Part shown: positions 8,247 to 17,031 of the stretch, one piece after another
Position numbering within the stretch: the first letter of the stretch is position 1
Layout of the letters: every line of letters begins with the position of its first letter
Program-made: the position numbers and the translations under genes
Source of the DNA: Blastococcus saxobsidens
GTDB lineage: Bacteria > Actinomycetota > Actinomycetes > Mycobacteriales > Geodermatophilaceae
Assembly: GCF_002938435.1 (NCBI RefSeq)
Contig: NZ_POQT01000002.1
Location: forward strand, 164,293-228,292
Direction of reading: 5' to 3'
DNA length: 64,000 bases
The notes under the pieces: model-generated
Told to the model about the DNA's origin: nothing
What the model saw: the letters and a program-made list of their open reading frames with translations, nothing else
Databases searched by the model: none

Positions 8247-8464
8247 GCGCTCCCCGTCCGCCTCGCCCGCGGCGGAAACGCCGGCTGGACGGGCCGTTCA
8301 GCTACCACGACCTGGCGACGCTGCGGAGCTTCGTCTCCGACCGCGGCAAGATCCGGTCGCGTCGGGTCACCGGCCTCGACCCGAAACAGCACCGCCAGGT
8401 GGCGCGGGCCATCAAGAACGCCCGCGAGATGGCGCTGCTCCCCTACCCCACCGCGGGCCGCTGA
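8243..8464 (+). CDS. rpsR: ribosomal protein S18, zinc-independent paralogue
   Basis: A 73-residue S18 with the core [20 protein letters not shown] and [19 protein letters not shown], and no cysteine. GTG start overlaps the rpsN stop. Last gene of the rpmB-rpmG-rpsN-rpsR operon; a strong hairpin follows 26 bases later. Confidence 0.95.
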   Translation: MSAPRPPRPRRKRRLDGPFSYHDLATLRSFVSDRGKIRSRRVTGLDPKQHRQVARAIKNAREMALLPYPTAGR

Positions 8465-8489
8465 CGGCGCGGGACGATGCCGCGACCGC

Positions 8490-8529
8490 GCTGATGCCCC
8501 GGCTCCCGATCGGGGCCTGGGGCATCAGC
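8490..8529. terminator. bidirectional terminator hairpin after rpsR
   Basis: Arms GCTGATGCCCC and GGGGCATCAGC form an 11-bp perfect stem. It lies between the convergent ends of the rpsR operon and the ABC permease gene. It has no T-run, as is common in high-GC actinomycetes. Confidence 0.75.
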
Positions 8530-8544
8530 GCCCTTCCTCGTGAC

Positions 8545-10368
8545 TCAGCGCTCCGTGCGGACCAGACTGGCGATCACGCCCAGCAGGATCAGCCCGAGCG
8601 CGGGTGCGGCGACCACCCACGGAGCCCGTTCCAGGTACACAGCCGTGTCGGCGAGCGTGCGACCCCACTCCGGCGACTCGGGTCCGGCACCGATACCGAG
8701 GAAGCTCAGCCCGGCCAGCGCCAGCGCGACCGCGGGGAGGCGGGTCAGCGCGTGCCGGAGCACCGGCGGGCCGACCACCGGCAGCAGGTGCGCGCGCACC
8801 AGGTACCAGCGCCCGGCACCGGAGGTCTGTGCCGCGGCGTAGAAGCCGGAGGCGCGGGCCTCGGCGGCCAGGGACCGGGCATGCACCGCCAGCGGGATCC
8901 AGGCGACCAGGCAGACCGCCACGAGGGCGCTCCCCAGTCCCGGTCCGGCCACCGCCGCCACCACGATTCCCACGACCACGGCAGGCAGCGCGTTGAGGAC
9001 GTCCGCCAGACCGGCTCGCGCACTGTGGGCGCGCAATCCCACCAGCAATCCGACCGCCAGCACCACGGCGCTCACCGCCAGGGCCGGTCCCACCGACAGC
9101 AGCGCGCCGTGCCCGAAGCGGGCGAGCACGTCGCGCCCCAGCGGATCGGCGCCCAGCGGATGGGCCCAGGAGGGCGGGGCCAGCCGCTTTCCTGGATCCT
9201 GCGCCGTCGGGTCGCGCAGCAGGCCGGCCAGGATGACGGCTCCCAGCACGGCGGCCACCCCCGCGGCCCAGCGGCCCGCCTGGGGCGCGGGCGGGGACGC
9301 CTCCGGTGTCAGGCCGGCGCCGGCCAGGGCGGGACCGACCAGCAGGCGGTGCAGTCCGATGCCGCCGCCGCCGATCAGCAGGCCGAGCCCCACCAGGAGC
9401 GCCACGGCCGCCTGTACGACCGGGACGTCCTGCGCCAGCGCCGCCTTCAGCGAGATGCCGCCGAGCCCGGGGATGTCGAAGACCGCCTCGATGACGACCG
9501 CCGCGCCCAGGTTGCCGACGAGCAACAGCAGGAGCAGCGGCACCATGGCGGTCACCGCACGCCGCCCGACCTCGGCCATGACCACGCCTCGGCGCACCCC
9601 CGCCGCTCGCCAGGTGCGTACCCAGGCCTCGGCAGCGGTCGATTGCACCGCATCGCCCAGCACCCGGCCGAGCAGCCCGGCCGCCGGCAGTGCGAGGGCC
9701 AGCACCGGCAGCACCAGGTGCTCCGGACCAGCGAAGCCCGAGGTGGGCGCCAGCCGCAGGCCGATCGCGATGACCACGACGAGCAGCACGGCGAGCACGA
9801 ACTCCGGCAGCGCGGCGAGGGCACCGGCTGCGACGCTGGCCAACCGACCACCATCAGTACGGCCGTCGGCCGCCCGCCGGAGCGCGGGCACGGCCAGCAG
9901 CACCGCCATGACGAGCGCGGCCAGAGCCGCCGTGCCCGCGAGTGTCAGCGAGATGCCGAAGGCGGGCAGCAGGGTCTCGGCCACGGGCCGGCCGCTGACC
10001 CAGGAGCGCCCCAGGTCGCCCCGGGCCAGCCCGCCGACCCACTGCAGCGTTCCGGTCACCGGGTCGGCGGGCAGGTCCAGCTGCGCACGGATCGCCGCCA
10101 GGGTGGCGGGGTCGGGGTTGCGATCGGTCTCCCGGGCGCGCAGCACCGAGAGGGCTATGTCCCGCCCGGACAGCCACGGCAGCGCCCCGACCAGCAGGGC
10201 CGTTCCGGTCACCGCTGCCACACCGGTCAGCAGCCCGCGCACCCCGGGCAGGCGCCCGATCCGCCGAGGTCGGCGCCGCGAGCGGCGCGGGCCGGGCTCG
10301 ACGGGCACGGCCGAAGCGTGCCCGTCGAGCTCGGTACCCAGCAGAGCCGGTGAGCTCCACGCCCTCAT
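8545..10368 (-). CDS. fused DppB-DppC type ABC permease, nickel/peptide/metallophore importer
   Basis: A single 607-residue protein carrying both inner-membrane permeases of a dipeptide/nickel/opine-type importer. The N-terminal half (to about residue 340) is DppB-like, with the EAA-type loop AAGVRRGVVMAEVGRRAV; the C-terminal half is DppC-like (SWAHPLGADPLGRDVLARF, then AAQTSGAGRWYLVRAHLLP). These are normally two genes, so this is a genuine fusion with no internal stop. It closes an operon of two ATPases, an MFS exporter and a binding protein. The operon layout resembles staphylopine-type cnt loci, and a Zur-like site precedes it, so a zinc-chelate substrate is the favoured inference over peptides. 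Confidence 0.85.
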   Translation of the reverse strand: MRAWSSPALLGTELDGHASAVPVEPGPRRSRRRPRRIGRLPGVRGLLTGVAAVTGTALLVGALPWLSGRDIALSVLRARETDRNPDPATLAAIRAQLDLPADPVTGTLQWVGGLARGDLGRSWVSGRPVAETLLPAFGISLTLAGTAALAALVMAVLLAVPALRRAADGRTDGGRLASVAAGALAALPEFVLAVLLVVVIAIGLRLAPTSGFAGPEHLVLPVLALALPAAGLLGRVLGDAVQSTAAEAWVRTWRAAGVRRGVVMAEVGRRAVTAMVPLLLLLLVGNLGAAVVIEAVFDIPGLGGISLKAALAQDVPVVQAAVALLVGLGLLIGGGGIGLHRLLVGPALAGAGLTPEASPPAPQAGRWAAGVAAVLGAVILAGLLRDPTAQDPGKRLAPPSWAHPLGADPLGRDVLARFGHGALLSVGPALAVSAVVLAVGLLVGLRAHSARAGLADVLNALPAVVVGIVVAAVAGPGLGSALVAVCLVAWIPLAVHARSLAAEARASGFYAAAQTSGAGRWYLVRAHLLPVVGPPVLRHALTRLPAVALALAGLSFLGIGAGPESPEWGRTLADTAVYLERAPWVVAAPALGLILLGVIASLVRTER

Positions 10369-10417
10369 GGCGAGCGGTGCACCGCCGACCGCGCGACCAC
10401 GCGACCCGAACGGGCGC

Positions 10418-11926
10418 TCACCGCTGCACCGCGGTCTCGATCGTGACCAGCTGCCGTTCGAACGGGTCGCTGCCCAGACCGCTCACGCCGGGGAGCACGC
10501 CGATCCGGCTGCGCTCGTGCAGCAGCGGAACGAACGCGCCGGTGCCCAGCACCTGGGCCTCGATCTCGACGGCGGCGACGCGCCGCTCCACGGGGTCGAC
10601 GAGCTGGGCGGCCGCCGCGACGGCCGCGTCGATCGCCGGGTCGCAGAGCCGGGCCAGGTTGTAGCTTCCCTCGCAGGTGAGGTCGGACTCGAAGTACCCG
10701 ACCGGGTCACCGGTGTCGCCCAGGTAGAGCCGGCTGGCCAGCACCGCGTCGAAGGCGCCGGCCAGCAGGTCCGGCTCCAGGGTGGCGTACTCCTGGACGA
10801 CGAGCTCCACGGTGAACCCGGCCGAGCGCAGCTGGTCCACGACCACCGCCGCCGCCTCCGGCAGCTCGGGCCGGTCGTTCCAGGTGGCCAGCCGGATGGT
10901 CGCGCCGGCCGGGTCGCCAACGGGGGCCCGCGTCACCTCGGGCCGCTCGTCGCCACCGAGCACCCCCTCGGACAGGAAGCCCTCGGCGAGGTCGACCTGC
11001 CCCTCGTAGATCTGCTCGACGACCGGACGCGGGTCCACGGCCTCGATGGCGGCAGACCGGAGCGCGGCGTCGACGAACGGACCCTCGGCGGTGTTGAGGA
11101 ACAAGCCGGTCAGCCGCGGCAGCGGCACCGAGATCACCTGGTCCTCATCGAGCGCGGAGAGCTGGGCGATCGGGATGTTCTGCGCGACGTCGACCTCCTC
11201 GGCCCGCAGTGCGTTGGTCCGGGTCTCGGCGTCGGAGACGAAGCGGACGTCGACGCCGGACAGGGCCGGCTTCCCGGCCCAGTGCTCGGCGAACGCGTCG
11301 AGCGTGGCGCCGGACTCGCCGTTGACCTCGGTGATCTCGAACGGCCCTGTGCCGGTGCCGACGGGGTCGGGAGCGGCCGGGTCCGCGTAGGCCGCCGGGG
11401 AGAGGATGACGAGCGCGGACGAGCCCAGCCGCTGCACCAGGAGCGGATCGGGCTCGGCGGCCTGCAGCTCCACGGTGTCCTCGTCGACAGCGCGCGCGGT
11501 CAGCCCGATGCCGCTGACCGACCGGGGCGCGGGGTCGATGTCGGCCGCGGCGGTGAGCGCGCCGGCCACGGCCTCGGCGTCCATCGGGCTGCCGTCGTGG
11601 AAGGTGACGCCCTCGCGCAGCTCGAGGGCGACGGTGCGGTCGTCGGTGAACTCCCACGACTCGGCCAGGTTCGGCTGCGCCGCCCCCGACTCGTCGAAGA
11701 CCACCAGGGTCTCGGCGACCCCCATCCGGCTGATCAGCACGCTGTCGTCGGAGAACGGGGAGAGCGCTGCGACGGGCGGGAAGGCCAGGGCCAACCGCAG
11801 CCGGTCGCCGTCGGCCGCACCTGTGGGTCCGCCGGAGGAGCCTCCGGAGAAGCAGCCGGTCAGCAGGACCGTGGCGGAGGCCAACCCGAGGGCAGCGGTG
11901 CTGCGGCGGGTGGGGAGCGGGGACAT
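10418..11926 (-). CDS. extracellular solute-binding lipoprotein, family 5
   Basis: A 502-residue lipoprotein (signal ending in LLTGC) of the DppA/NikA/CntA class: LAESWEFTDDRTVALELREG and TFHDGSPMDAEAVAGAL are the usual family-5 motifs. It would capture a chelate, peptide or metal outside the membrane and hand it to the fused permease. It is followed 49 bases later by the permease and preceded by the MFS gene. The ligand cannot be read from the sequence; zinc-linked regulation and the adjacent exporter favour a metallophore. Confidence 0.88.
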   Translation of the reverse strand: MSPLPTRRSTAALGLASATVLLTGCFSGGSSGGPTGAADGDRLRLALAFPPVAALSPFSDDSVLISRMGVAETLVVFDESGAAQPNLAESWEFTDDRTVALELREGVTFHDGSPMDAEAVAGALTAAADIDPAPRSVSGIGLTARAVDEDTVELQAAEPDPLLVQRLGSSALVILSPAAYADPAAPDPVGTGTGPFEITEVNGESGATLDAFAEHWAGKPALSGVDVRFVSDAETRTNALRAEEVDVAQNIPIAQLSALDEDQVISVPLPRLTGLFLNTAEGPFVDAALRSAAIEAVDPRPVVEQIYEGQVDLAEGFLSEGVLGGDERPEVTRAPVGDPAGATIRLATWNDRPELPEAAAVVVDQLRSAGFTVELVVQEYATLEPDLLAGAFDAVLASRLYLGDTGDPVGYFESDLTCEGSYNLARLCDPAIDAAVAAAAQLVDPVERRVAAVEIEAQVLGTGAFVPLLHERSRIGVLPGVSGLGSDPFERQLVTIETAVQR

Positions 11927-11977
11927 CGGAAGTACCTCGTTTCCATTCGAACCGGCCCGCGGACAGCGGGCCGGAGG

Positions 11978-13321
11978 TCATCGGTCGGGCGACGTGCCGT
12001 CGACGTCGGCGGTCACGGCCGCCGGCACCGGGTCGGCCGGCCGAGTGGGGGCGGACCCGTCGGCGCGGGGCAGCCGCCGGGTGAGCAGCCACAGCGCCCC
12101 GGCTGACAGCGCGGGGAGCGCACCGAGTGCGAGCCATGGCACGGCCGCTCCCGGCGACGGAACGTAGGCGGCGTCGAGCAGCGCCCCGGCCGCGGTGCTG
12201 CCGACCAGCACGGCCAGTCCTCCGACTGAGGCGAGGACGCCGAAGTGCGCGCCGAGCCGCCGTTCGCCGGCCAACCGGGGCACCAGGTCCTGCGCTACCG
12301 GAACGGCAAGCATCTGCCCGGTGTAGAGCAGCACGACCATGCCGACCGCCGGGGCCAGCGCCCACGGCCCCGGCAGCGGCGGCAGGGGCGCGACGGCGGC
12401 GACCAGCAGGAAGGCGGCAGACATGAGGGCGAAGCCGGCCGGCAGTGCGCGGCGGGGGCCGGCTCGCCGGGCGAGGGCGGTGACCGGCAGCTGACAGACC
12501 AGCACCAGGACGGCGGCGAGCACGAACAGCCACCCCAGCGCGCCCTGACCGCCGGTGGCACGGGTCAGCTCGACCGGTAGTGCCAGGTAGAGCTGGTTGT
12601 AGCTGACCAGGTAGGTGCAGTAGCAGGCGGCGAAGGCCAGGAAGACCCGATTGCGCAGTACCTGGCGCCAGCCGGCCAGCACCGACTCCTCCCCGCTGCC
12701 CTCGGTGCGCAACCCCGACGGTAGCCAGCGCAGGTGGGCCAGCAGAACGGCGAGGAAGACCGCCGCCCCGATGGCGCACGTGACGGCGAACGGAGCGGGA
12801 AGCAGCAGCGCGCCTAGGGCCGGGCCGGCAAGGGCACCAATCATGCTCGCCACCGCGTCGAGGCCGAAGACCTCGACCCGTGAGGCGATGCCGTCCCGCT
12901 CCAGGCCCCGGCCGACGTCGGCGATCGCCGACTCGACCGCCGGAGAGAACAGCGCGGCCGCGAAGCCGGTCATGACGGCGCCCGCGAGGACCCCGGCCAC
13001 CGACGTGGCCAGGCCGAGGACCAGGAAGCCCGCGATCCGGATGACGCAGCCGAGCACGATCATCGGCTTGATGCCGAAGCGGTCCGCCAGCCCGCCGCCG
13101 AGGACGAACAGTCCCTGCTGGCTGAACGTCCGGGCGCCGAGGACGAGCCCCACCAGGGCCCCGGTGAAGGCGAGGTCCTCCGTCAGCCGCACCACGAGGA
13201 ACGGCACGACGAGGTAGAACCCGAGGTGGAAGGCCAGCTGCGAGAGCAGCAGCAGCCGCGGGACCACGGGCAGCCGCAGGAACAGAGCCAGGGGCGGCCA
13301 CCGCCGGAGGAGTGCGCTCAC
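11978..13321 (-). CDS. MFS transporter inside the ABC operon, putative metallophore exporter
   Basis: A 447-residue major facilitator with about twelve hydrophobic segments and the MFS signature GGGLADRFGIKPMIVLG between helices 2 and 3. The GTG start overlaps the stop of the ABC ATPase (GTGA), so it belongs to the importer operon. The same layout, an exporter of the free ligand together with an importer of its metal complex, is known from staphylopine-type systems (CntE with CntABCDF). Drug efflux is the alternative. No opine synthase or nicotianamine-like synthase is visible next to it. Confidence 0.85.
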   Translation of the reverse strand: MSALLRRWPPLALFLRLPVVPRLLLLSQLAFHLGFYLVVPFLVVRLTEDLAFTGALVGLVLGARTFSQQGLFVLGGGLADRFGIKPMIVLGCVIRIAGFLVLGLATSVAGVLAGAVMTGFAAALFSPAVESAIADVGRGLERDGIASRVEVFGLDAVASMIGALAGPALGALLLPAPFAVTCAIGAAVFLAVLLAHLRWLPSGLRTEGSGEESVLAGWRQVLRNRVFLAFAACYCTYLVSYNQLYLALPVELTRATGGQGALGWLFVLAAVLVLVCQLPVTALARRAGPRRALPAGFALMSAAFLLVAAVAPLPPLPGPWALAPAVGMVVLLYTGQMLAVPVAQDLVPRLAGERRLGAHFGVLASVGGLAVLVGSTAAGALLDAAYVPSPGAAVPWLALGALPALSAGALWLLTRRLPRADGSAPTRPADPVPAAVTADVDGTSPDR

Positions 13322-14100
13322 GGCAGCGCCAGCCGAGGCACGGCGCCGACCAGCGTGGCGGCGGCCGGGCTCGCCGGTGCAGTGAGCACCTGCTCGACGC
13401 TGCCCTGCTCGACGCAGGCGCCACCGGCGAGTACCAGAACTCGCTGGCACAGGTGCGCGACGACGCCCAGGTCGTGGGTGACGAACACCATCGCCAGGCC
13501 CTCGTCGGCCGACAGCCGCTGCAGCAGCCGCAGCACCTGCAGCCGAACGACGACGTCCAGGGCACTGACCGGCTCGTCGGCGATGACCACCTCGGGACGC
13601 GCGGCGAGGGCGCGGGCGATCGCGATCCGCTGCCGCTGTCCGCCGGAGAACTGGTGCGGGAGGCGGTCGGCCGCGTCGGGCTCGAGTCCGACGGCGACCA
13701 GCAGGTGCGCCACCCGTTCGGCGTGGTTTTCGGTGATCCCCAGACAGCGCAGCGGCTCTGCGACAGCGCGCCCCACGCGCATGCGCGGGTTGAGGGATCG
13801 AGACGGGTCCTGCGGGATCATCTGCACGCGTCGGCGGAACCAGTGCAGGCTTTGGGCCGGCCCGGGCGTCACCGTGCGCCCCCGGTAGCTGACCCGGCCG
13901 CCGTCGGCGCGCTCGAGCCCGAGCAGCAGCCGGGTGAGCGTCGTCTTGCCGGAGCCAGACTCCCCGACCACGCCCAGGCACTCCCCCGCCGCCAGCGTGA
14001 GGTCGACGCCCGTGAGGGCCGGGGGGCGGTGACGTCCGTACGAACGGCTGAGGCCGTGCGCGGCCAGGAGCGTCGTCTCTCCGGACGGATCGGGGCTCAC
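13318..14100 (-). CDS. ABC ATPase, DppF/OppF type
   Basis: A 260-residue ATPase with Walker A GESGSGKTT, the OppF-type region QMIPQDPSRSLNPRMRVG, signature FSGGQRQR, Walker B VVIADEP and switch His VTHD. It pairs with the ATPase encoded just upstream to drive the fused permease. GTG start overlapping the upstream stop; its own stop overlaps the MFS start. It lacks the Cys-rich C-terminal tail of many peptide-type family members. Confidence 0.9.
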   Translation of the reverse strand: MSPDPSGETTLLAAHGLSRSYGRHRPPALTGVDLTLAAGECLGVVGESGSGKTTLTRLLLGLERADGGRVSYRGRTVTPGPAQSLHWFRRRVQMIPQDPSRSLNPRMRVGRAVAEPLRCLGITENHAERVAHLLVAVGLEPDAADRLPHQFSGGQRQRIAIARALAARPEVVIADEPVSALDVVVRLQVLRLLQRLSADEGLAMVFVTHDLGVVAHLCQRVLVLAGGACVEQGSVEQVLTAPASPAAATLVGAVPRLALP

Positions 14101-14909
14101 GCGGCCACCAGCGAGGTCGCCCGGGCCGCCTCCACCAGGGCCCGCACGTAGGGCTCGGCCGCGGCGGTGAACACCTCGGCCGGCCGGCCGTCGGCCAGCA
14201 GCCGCCCGGCGCGCAGCACCAGGACGCGATCGCAGATCTGGGTCGCGACCGCCAGGTCGTGGGTGACCAGCAGCAGCGCGGTCCGGCGCTCGACGGTCGA
14301 CCGGCTCAGGACATCGAGGACACCGGCCTGCACGGTGACGTCGAGGGCGGACGTCGGCTCGTCGGCAACCAGCAATCGCGGTCCGGCGCCCAGGGCCATC
14401 GCAATCGCCACCCGCTGCCGCTGACCGCCGGACAGCCGTGCGGGGTGACGGCGGGCGAGCTCCGCCGGATCGGGTAGGCGCACCTCCGCGAGCAGTTCGA
14501 GCGCACGGGCGCGGGCCGCCCGGCGGGAGAGTCCCTGGGCGCGGAGCGGCTCAGCGACCTGGCGGCCGACGCGGGACAGCGGGCTCAGTGAGGTGCCCGG
14601 GTCCTGCGCCACCAGAGCCATGCCCCGGCCGCGCAGCCGGTGCAGCCGGGACTCCGGGGTTCCCACCACCTCCGTCCCGTCGAACACGGCGCTGCCGGTG
14701 ACCTGCACACCGCTGGGGGCCAGGCCCAGCAGCGCCGAGACGGTCAGCGTCTTGCCGGAGCCGGACTCACCGACGACCGCCACCCGCTCGCCGGGGCAAA
14801 GGCCGAAGGAGATCCCCTGCACGAGCGGACGCCCCGAGGCCGACACGGAGAGATCTCGGACCTCCAGCAGTCGATGGCCAATCGGGGCAGCCAGGGGGTC
14901 GAGAAGCAC
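14097..14909 (-). CDS. ABC ATPase, DppD/OppD type, first gene of the importer operon
   Basis: A 270-residue ATPase with Walker A GESGSGKTL, MALVAQDPGTSLSPLSRVG, signature LSGGQRQR and Walker B LLVADEP. GTG at 14909 has GAGG seven bases upstream. The gene starts 10 bases after the stop of the P1B-4 ATPase gene on the same strand. The Zur-like site TCGGAATGATTCTCG at 14923 therefore lies directly in front of it and is the likely control point of the five-gene operon. Confidence 0.9.
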   Translation of the reverse strand: MLLDPLAAPIGHRLLEVRDLSVSASGRPLVQGISFGLCPGERVAVVGESGSGKTLTVSALLGLAPSGVQVTGSAVFDGTEVVGTPESRLHRLRGRGMALVAQDPGTSLSPLSRVGRQVAEPLRAQGLSRRAARARALELLAEVRLPDPAELARRHPARLSGGQRQRVAIAMALGAGPRLLVADEPTSALDVTVQAGVLDVLSRSTVERRTALLLVTHDLAVATQICDRVLVLRAGRLLADGRPAEVFTAAAEPYVRALVEAARATSLVAA

Positions 14910-14918
14910 ATCCTCACT

Positions 14919-16979
14919 CTAGTCGGAATGATTCTCGTTCTCCTCGGCGGGGCGGCCGGGCGCCCGCCACGCCGACTCGCGCAGCAGGCGCAGGCCGTTG
15001 AGGGCGACGAGGATCGTCGATCCCTCGTGTCCGGCCACACCCAGCGGCAGGGGCAGCGTGCCGACCAGGCCCCAGAGGACCAGTACGCCGATCAGCGTTC
15101 CGGCGATCGCGAGGTTCTGCACCACCACCCGACGTGCGCGGCGGGACAGCGCGACGACCGCCGGCACGGCGGACAGGTCGTCGCGGACGACGATCACGTC
15201 GGCACTGTCGAGGGCCAGGTCCGACCCGATGCCGCCCATCGCCACCCCGACGTCGGCGCCGGCGAGGGCGGGGGCGTCGTTCACGCCGTCACCGACCAGC
15301 AGCACTCGGTGGCCGTCGGCCTGCAGCCGACGGACCGCGTCGACCTTGTCCTGGGGCAGCAGGCCGGCGCGGACCTTCCGCACGCCCACCTGCTCGGCCA
15401 GCGCCCACGCTGCCTGGCGGTTGTCACCGGTCAGCAGTACCGGCTCGCCCGGCAGAAGCCGACGCAGGGCATCGACGGCGTCGCGGGCCTCCGGCCGGAC
15501 CCGGTCGGCCAGACCCAGCACTCCGGCGGGTTCGCCGGCGACGGTCACCACCACCGCTGTCCGACCCTGCGCACGCACCGCATCGACCAGGGCGTCGGAC
15601 TCGGCGCCGCCTGTCGGCGCGCCCACGCGGACCGCCCGCCCGCCGACCGTGGCGACGACGCCGGAGCCGATCTCGGCCCGGAACGCTGTCGCCGTCGACA
15701 GTGACAGGCCCCGCTCACCGGCCGCGCGGACGATCGCCCGGCCGATCGGGTGCTCGCTGGCCGCCTCGGCGGACGCGGCCAGCCGCAGCACCTCCTCGAC
15801 TGACGTGCCGCCGAGGGATCGCACCTCGACCACCGCAGGGTCGCCGTCGGTCAAGGTGCCGGTCTTGTCGAAGGCGGCGAGGTCGGCGCTGCCCAGCTGT
15901 TCCATGGCCACTGCTGAGCGGACCAGCACACCGTGCCGGCCGGCGTTGGCGATCGCCGACAGCAGCGGCGGCATGGTGGCGAGGACGATGGCGCACGGAG
16001 AGGCGACGATCATGAAGGTCATCGCCCGCAGCAGCGCGTCGTCGACCGCGGACCCGAACAGCAGTGGCACGGTGAAGACGAGGAGCGTGGCGACGACCAC
16101 GCCCACGGAGTACCGCTGCTCGACGCGCTCGATGAAGAGCTGGGTCTTGGCCTTGGTCGCGCTCGCCTCCTCCACCAGGACACCGATGCGGGCGACCACC
16201 GACTCCCTCGGATCGCGCCCGACGCGCACCACCAGCACGCCGGTGCCGTTGGCCGTACTGGCGAAGACCTCGTCCCCATGCCTCTTGTCCACCGGCAGCG
16301 GCTCGCCGGTGATCGAGGCCTGGTCGACGTCGGAGGCCCCGTCCACCACGACGCCGTCGGCCGGAAGCCGCTCCCCTGGGCGGACGATCACCAGATCACC
16401 CACCGAGAGACCGGTCACCGGCACCAGGCGCTCGTCGCCGGCCGGTCCCACCAGCGTCGCCTGCTCGGGCGCGAGCCGGCTCAGGACGCGGACTGCGTCG
16501 GCCGTGCGCCGGGTCGCGAACGCCTCGAGGGCACCGGAGCTGGCGAAGATGACGATCAGCAGTGCGCCGTCGAAGATCTGGCCGATCGCTGCTGCACCGA
16601 TGGCGGCCACCACCATCAGCAGGTCGACGTCGAGGGTCCTCTCCCGCAGCGCCTGCAGGCCGGCCAGCGCCGGTCCCCATCCGCCGGCGGCGTAGCAGGC
16701 CAGGTACAGCGCCCAGTACAGCGGCGCCGGCGCCCCGACGAGGTGCGCGAGGCCGCCCGCGGCGAACAGCGCCGACGCCAGCGCCGCCCAGCGCACCTCC
16801 GGCAGCGACCCCGCCGCCGCCAGCGCTGCCCAGCGCCGTTCCGTGCGCCCGGACCACCGCGGCTGCACGATCCCTGGCCGCCCCGGCCCGGTCTCCTGCC
16901 GTGACAACGGGGAGGGTGGGGAGACGAGGTGAACGGGCGGGACGGGAGCGGACCGTGATGAAGACACGGCGAGGACCAT
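14919..16979 (-). CDS. P1B-4-type heavy-metal ATPase (Co/Zn/Fe exporter, CtpD/CoaT class)
   Basis: A 686-residue metal-pumping P-type ATPase. It has the TGEPLPV actuator loop (about residue 224), the membrane metal motif SPC (327-329) in place of CPC, the phosphorylated Asp371 in DKTGTLT, GDGVNDAPAL, and HEGST in the last membrane region. SPC plus HEGxT define the P1B-4 group, which exports cobalt, zinc, nickel or ferrous iron. There is no N-terminal CxxC domain, also typical of the group. ATG at 16979 leaves 53 bases to the divergent arsR, and a perfect inverted repeat lies between them, so ArsR-type metal derepression is likely. The C-terminus (NENHSD) overlaps a Zur-like site serving the next operon. 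Confidence 0.9.
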   Translation of the reverse strand: MVLAVSSSRSAPVPPVHLVSPPSPLSRQETGPGRPGIVQPRWSGRTERRWAALAAAGSLPEVRWAALASALFAAGGLAHLVGAPAPLYWALYLACYAAGGWGPALAGLQALRERTLDVDLLMVVAAIGAAAIGQIFDGALLIVIFASSGALEAFATRRTADAVRVLSRLAPEQATLVGPAGDERLVPVTGLSVGDLVIVRPGERLPADGVVVDGASDVDQASITGEPLPVDKRHGDEVFASTANGTGVLVVRVGRDPRESVVARIGVLVEEASATKAKTQLFIERVEQRYSVGVVVATLLVFTVPLLFGSAVDDALLRAMTFMIVASPCAIVLATMPPLLSAIANAGRHGVLVRSAVAMEQLGSADLAAFDKTGTLTDGDPAVVEVRSLGGTSVEEVLRLAASAEAASEHPIGRAIVRAAGERGLSLSTATAFRAEIGSGVVATVGGRAVRVGAPTGGAESDALVDAVRAQGRTAVVVTVAGEPAGVLGLADRVRPEARDAVDALRRLLPGEPVLLTGDNRQAAWALAEQVGVRKVRAGLLPQDKVDAVRRLQADGHRVLLVGDGVNDAPALAGADVGVAMGGIGSDLALDSADVIVVRDDLSAVPAVVALSRRARRVVVQNLAIAGTLIGVLVLWGLVGTLPLPLGVAGHEGSTILVALNGLRLLRESAWRAPGRPAEENENHSD
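14923..14937. promoter_or_regulatory. candidate Zur operator before the ABC/MFS operon
   Basis: TCGGAATGATTCTCG; on the minus strand it reads CGAGAATCATTCCGA, close to the znuA site. It covers the last codons of the P1B-4 ATPase gene, 14 bases before the GTG of the importer operon, so it can only sensibly control the latter. Confidence 0.6.
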
Positions 16980-16981
16980 AC

Positions 16982-16997
16982 CTGCGCAGATGCGCAG
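16982..16997. promoter_or_regulatory. candidate ArsR operator
   Basis: Perfect inverted repeat CTGCGCA-GA-TGCGCAG in the 52-base gap between the divergent P1B-4 ATPase and arsR genes. It starts three bases upstream of the ATPase ATG. Size and location suit an ArsR/SmtB dimer; it does not match the Zur consensus. Confidence 0.6.
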
Positions 16998-17031
16998 ATG
17001 TTCAGTTGACGTCAGCCGGTACGATTCGGCC

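Noticed and set aside
8134..12106. Very long plus-strand open frames (739 and 1037 residues) opposite the ABC operon
   Set aside because: Composition is Arg/Gln/His-rich and featureless, as expected for antisense shadows in high-GC DNA. The minus strand carries clear transporter motifs.
14923..14937. Zur control of the P1B-4 ATPase
   Set aside because: The site lies over the stop codon of that gene, downstream of its body; it can only serve the next operon.
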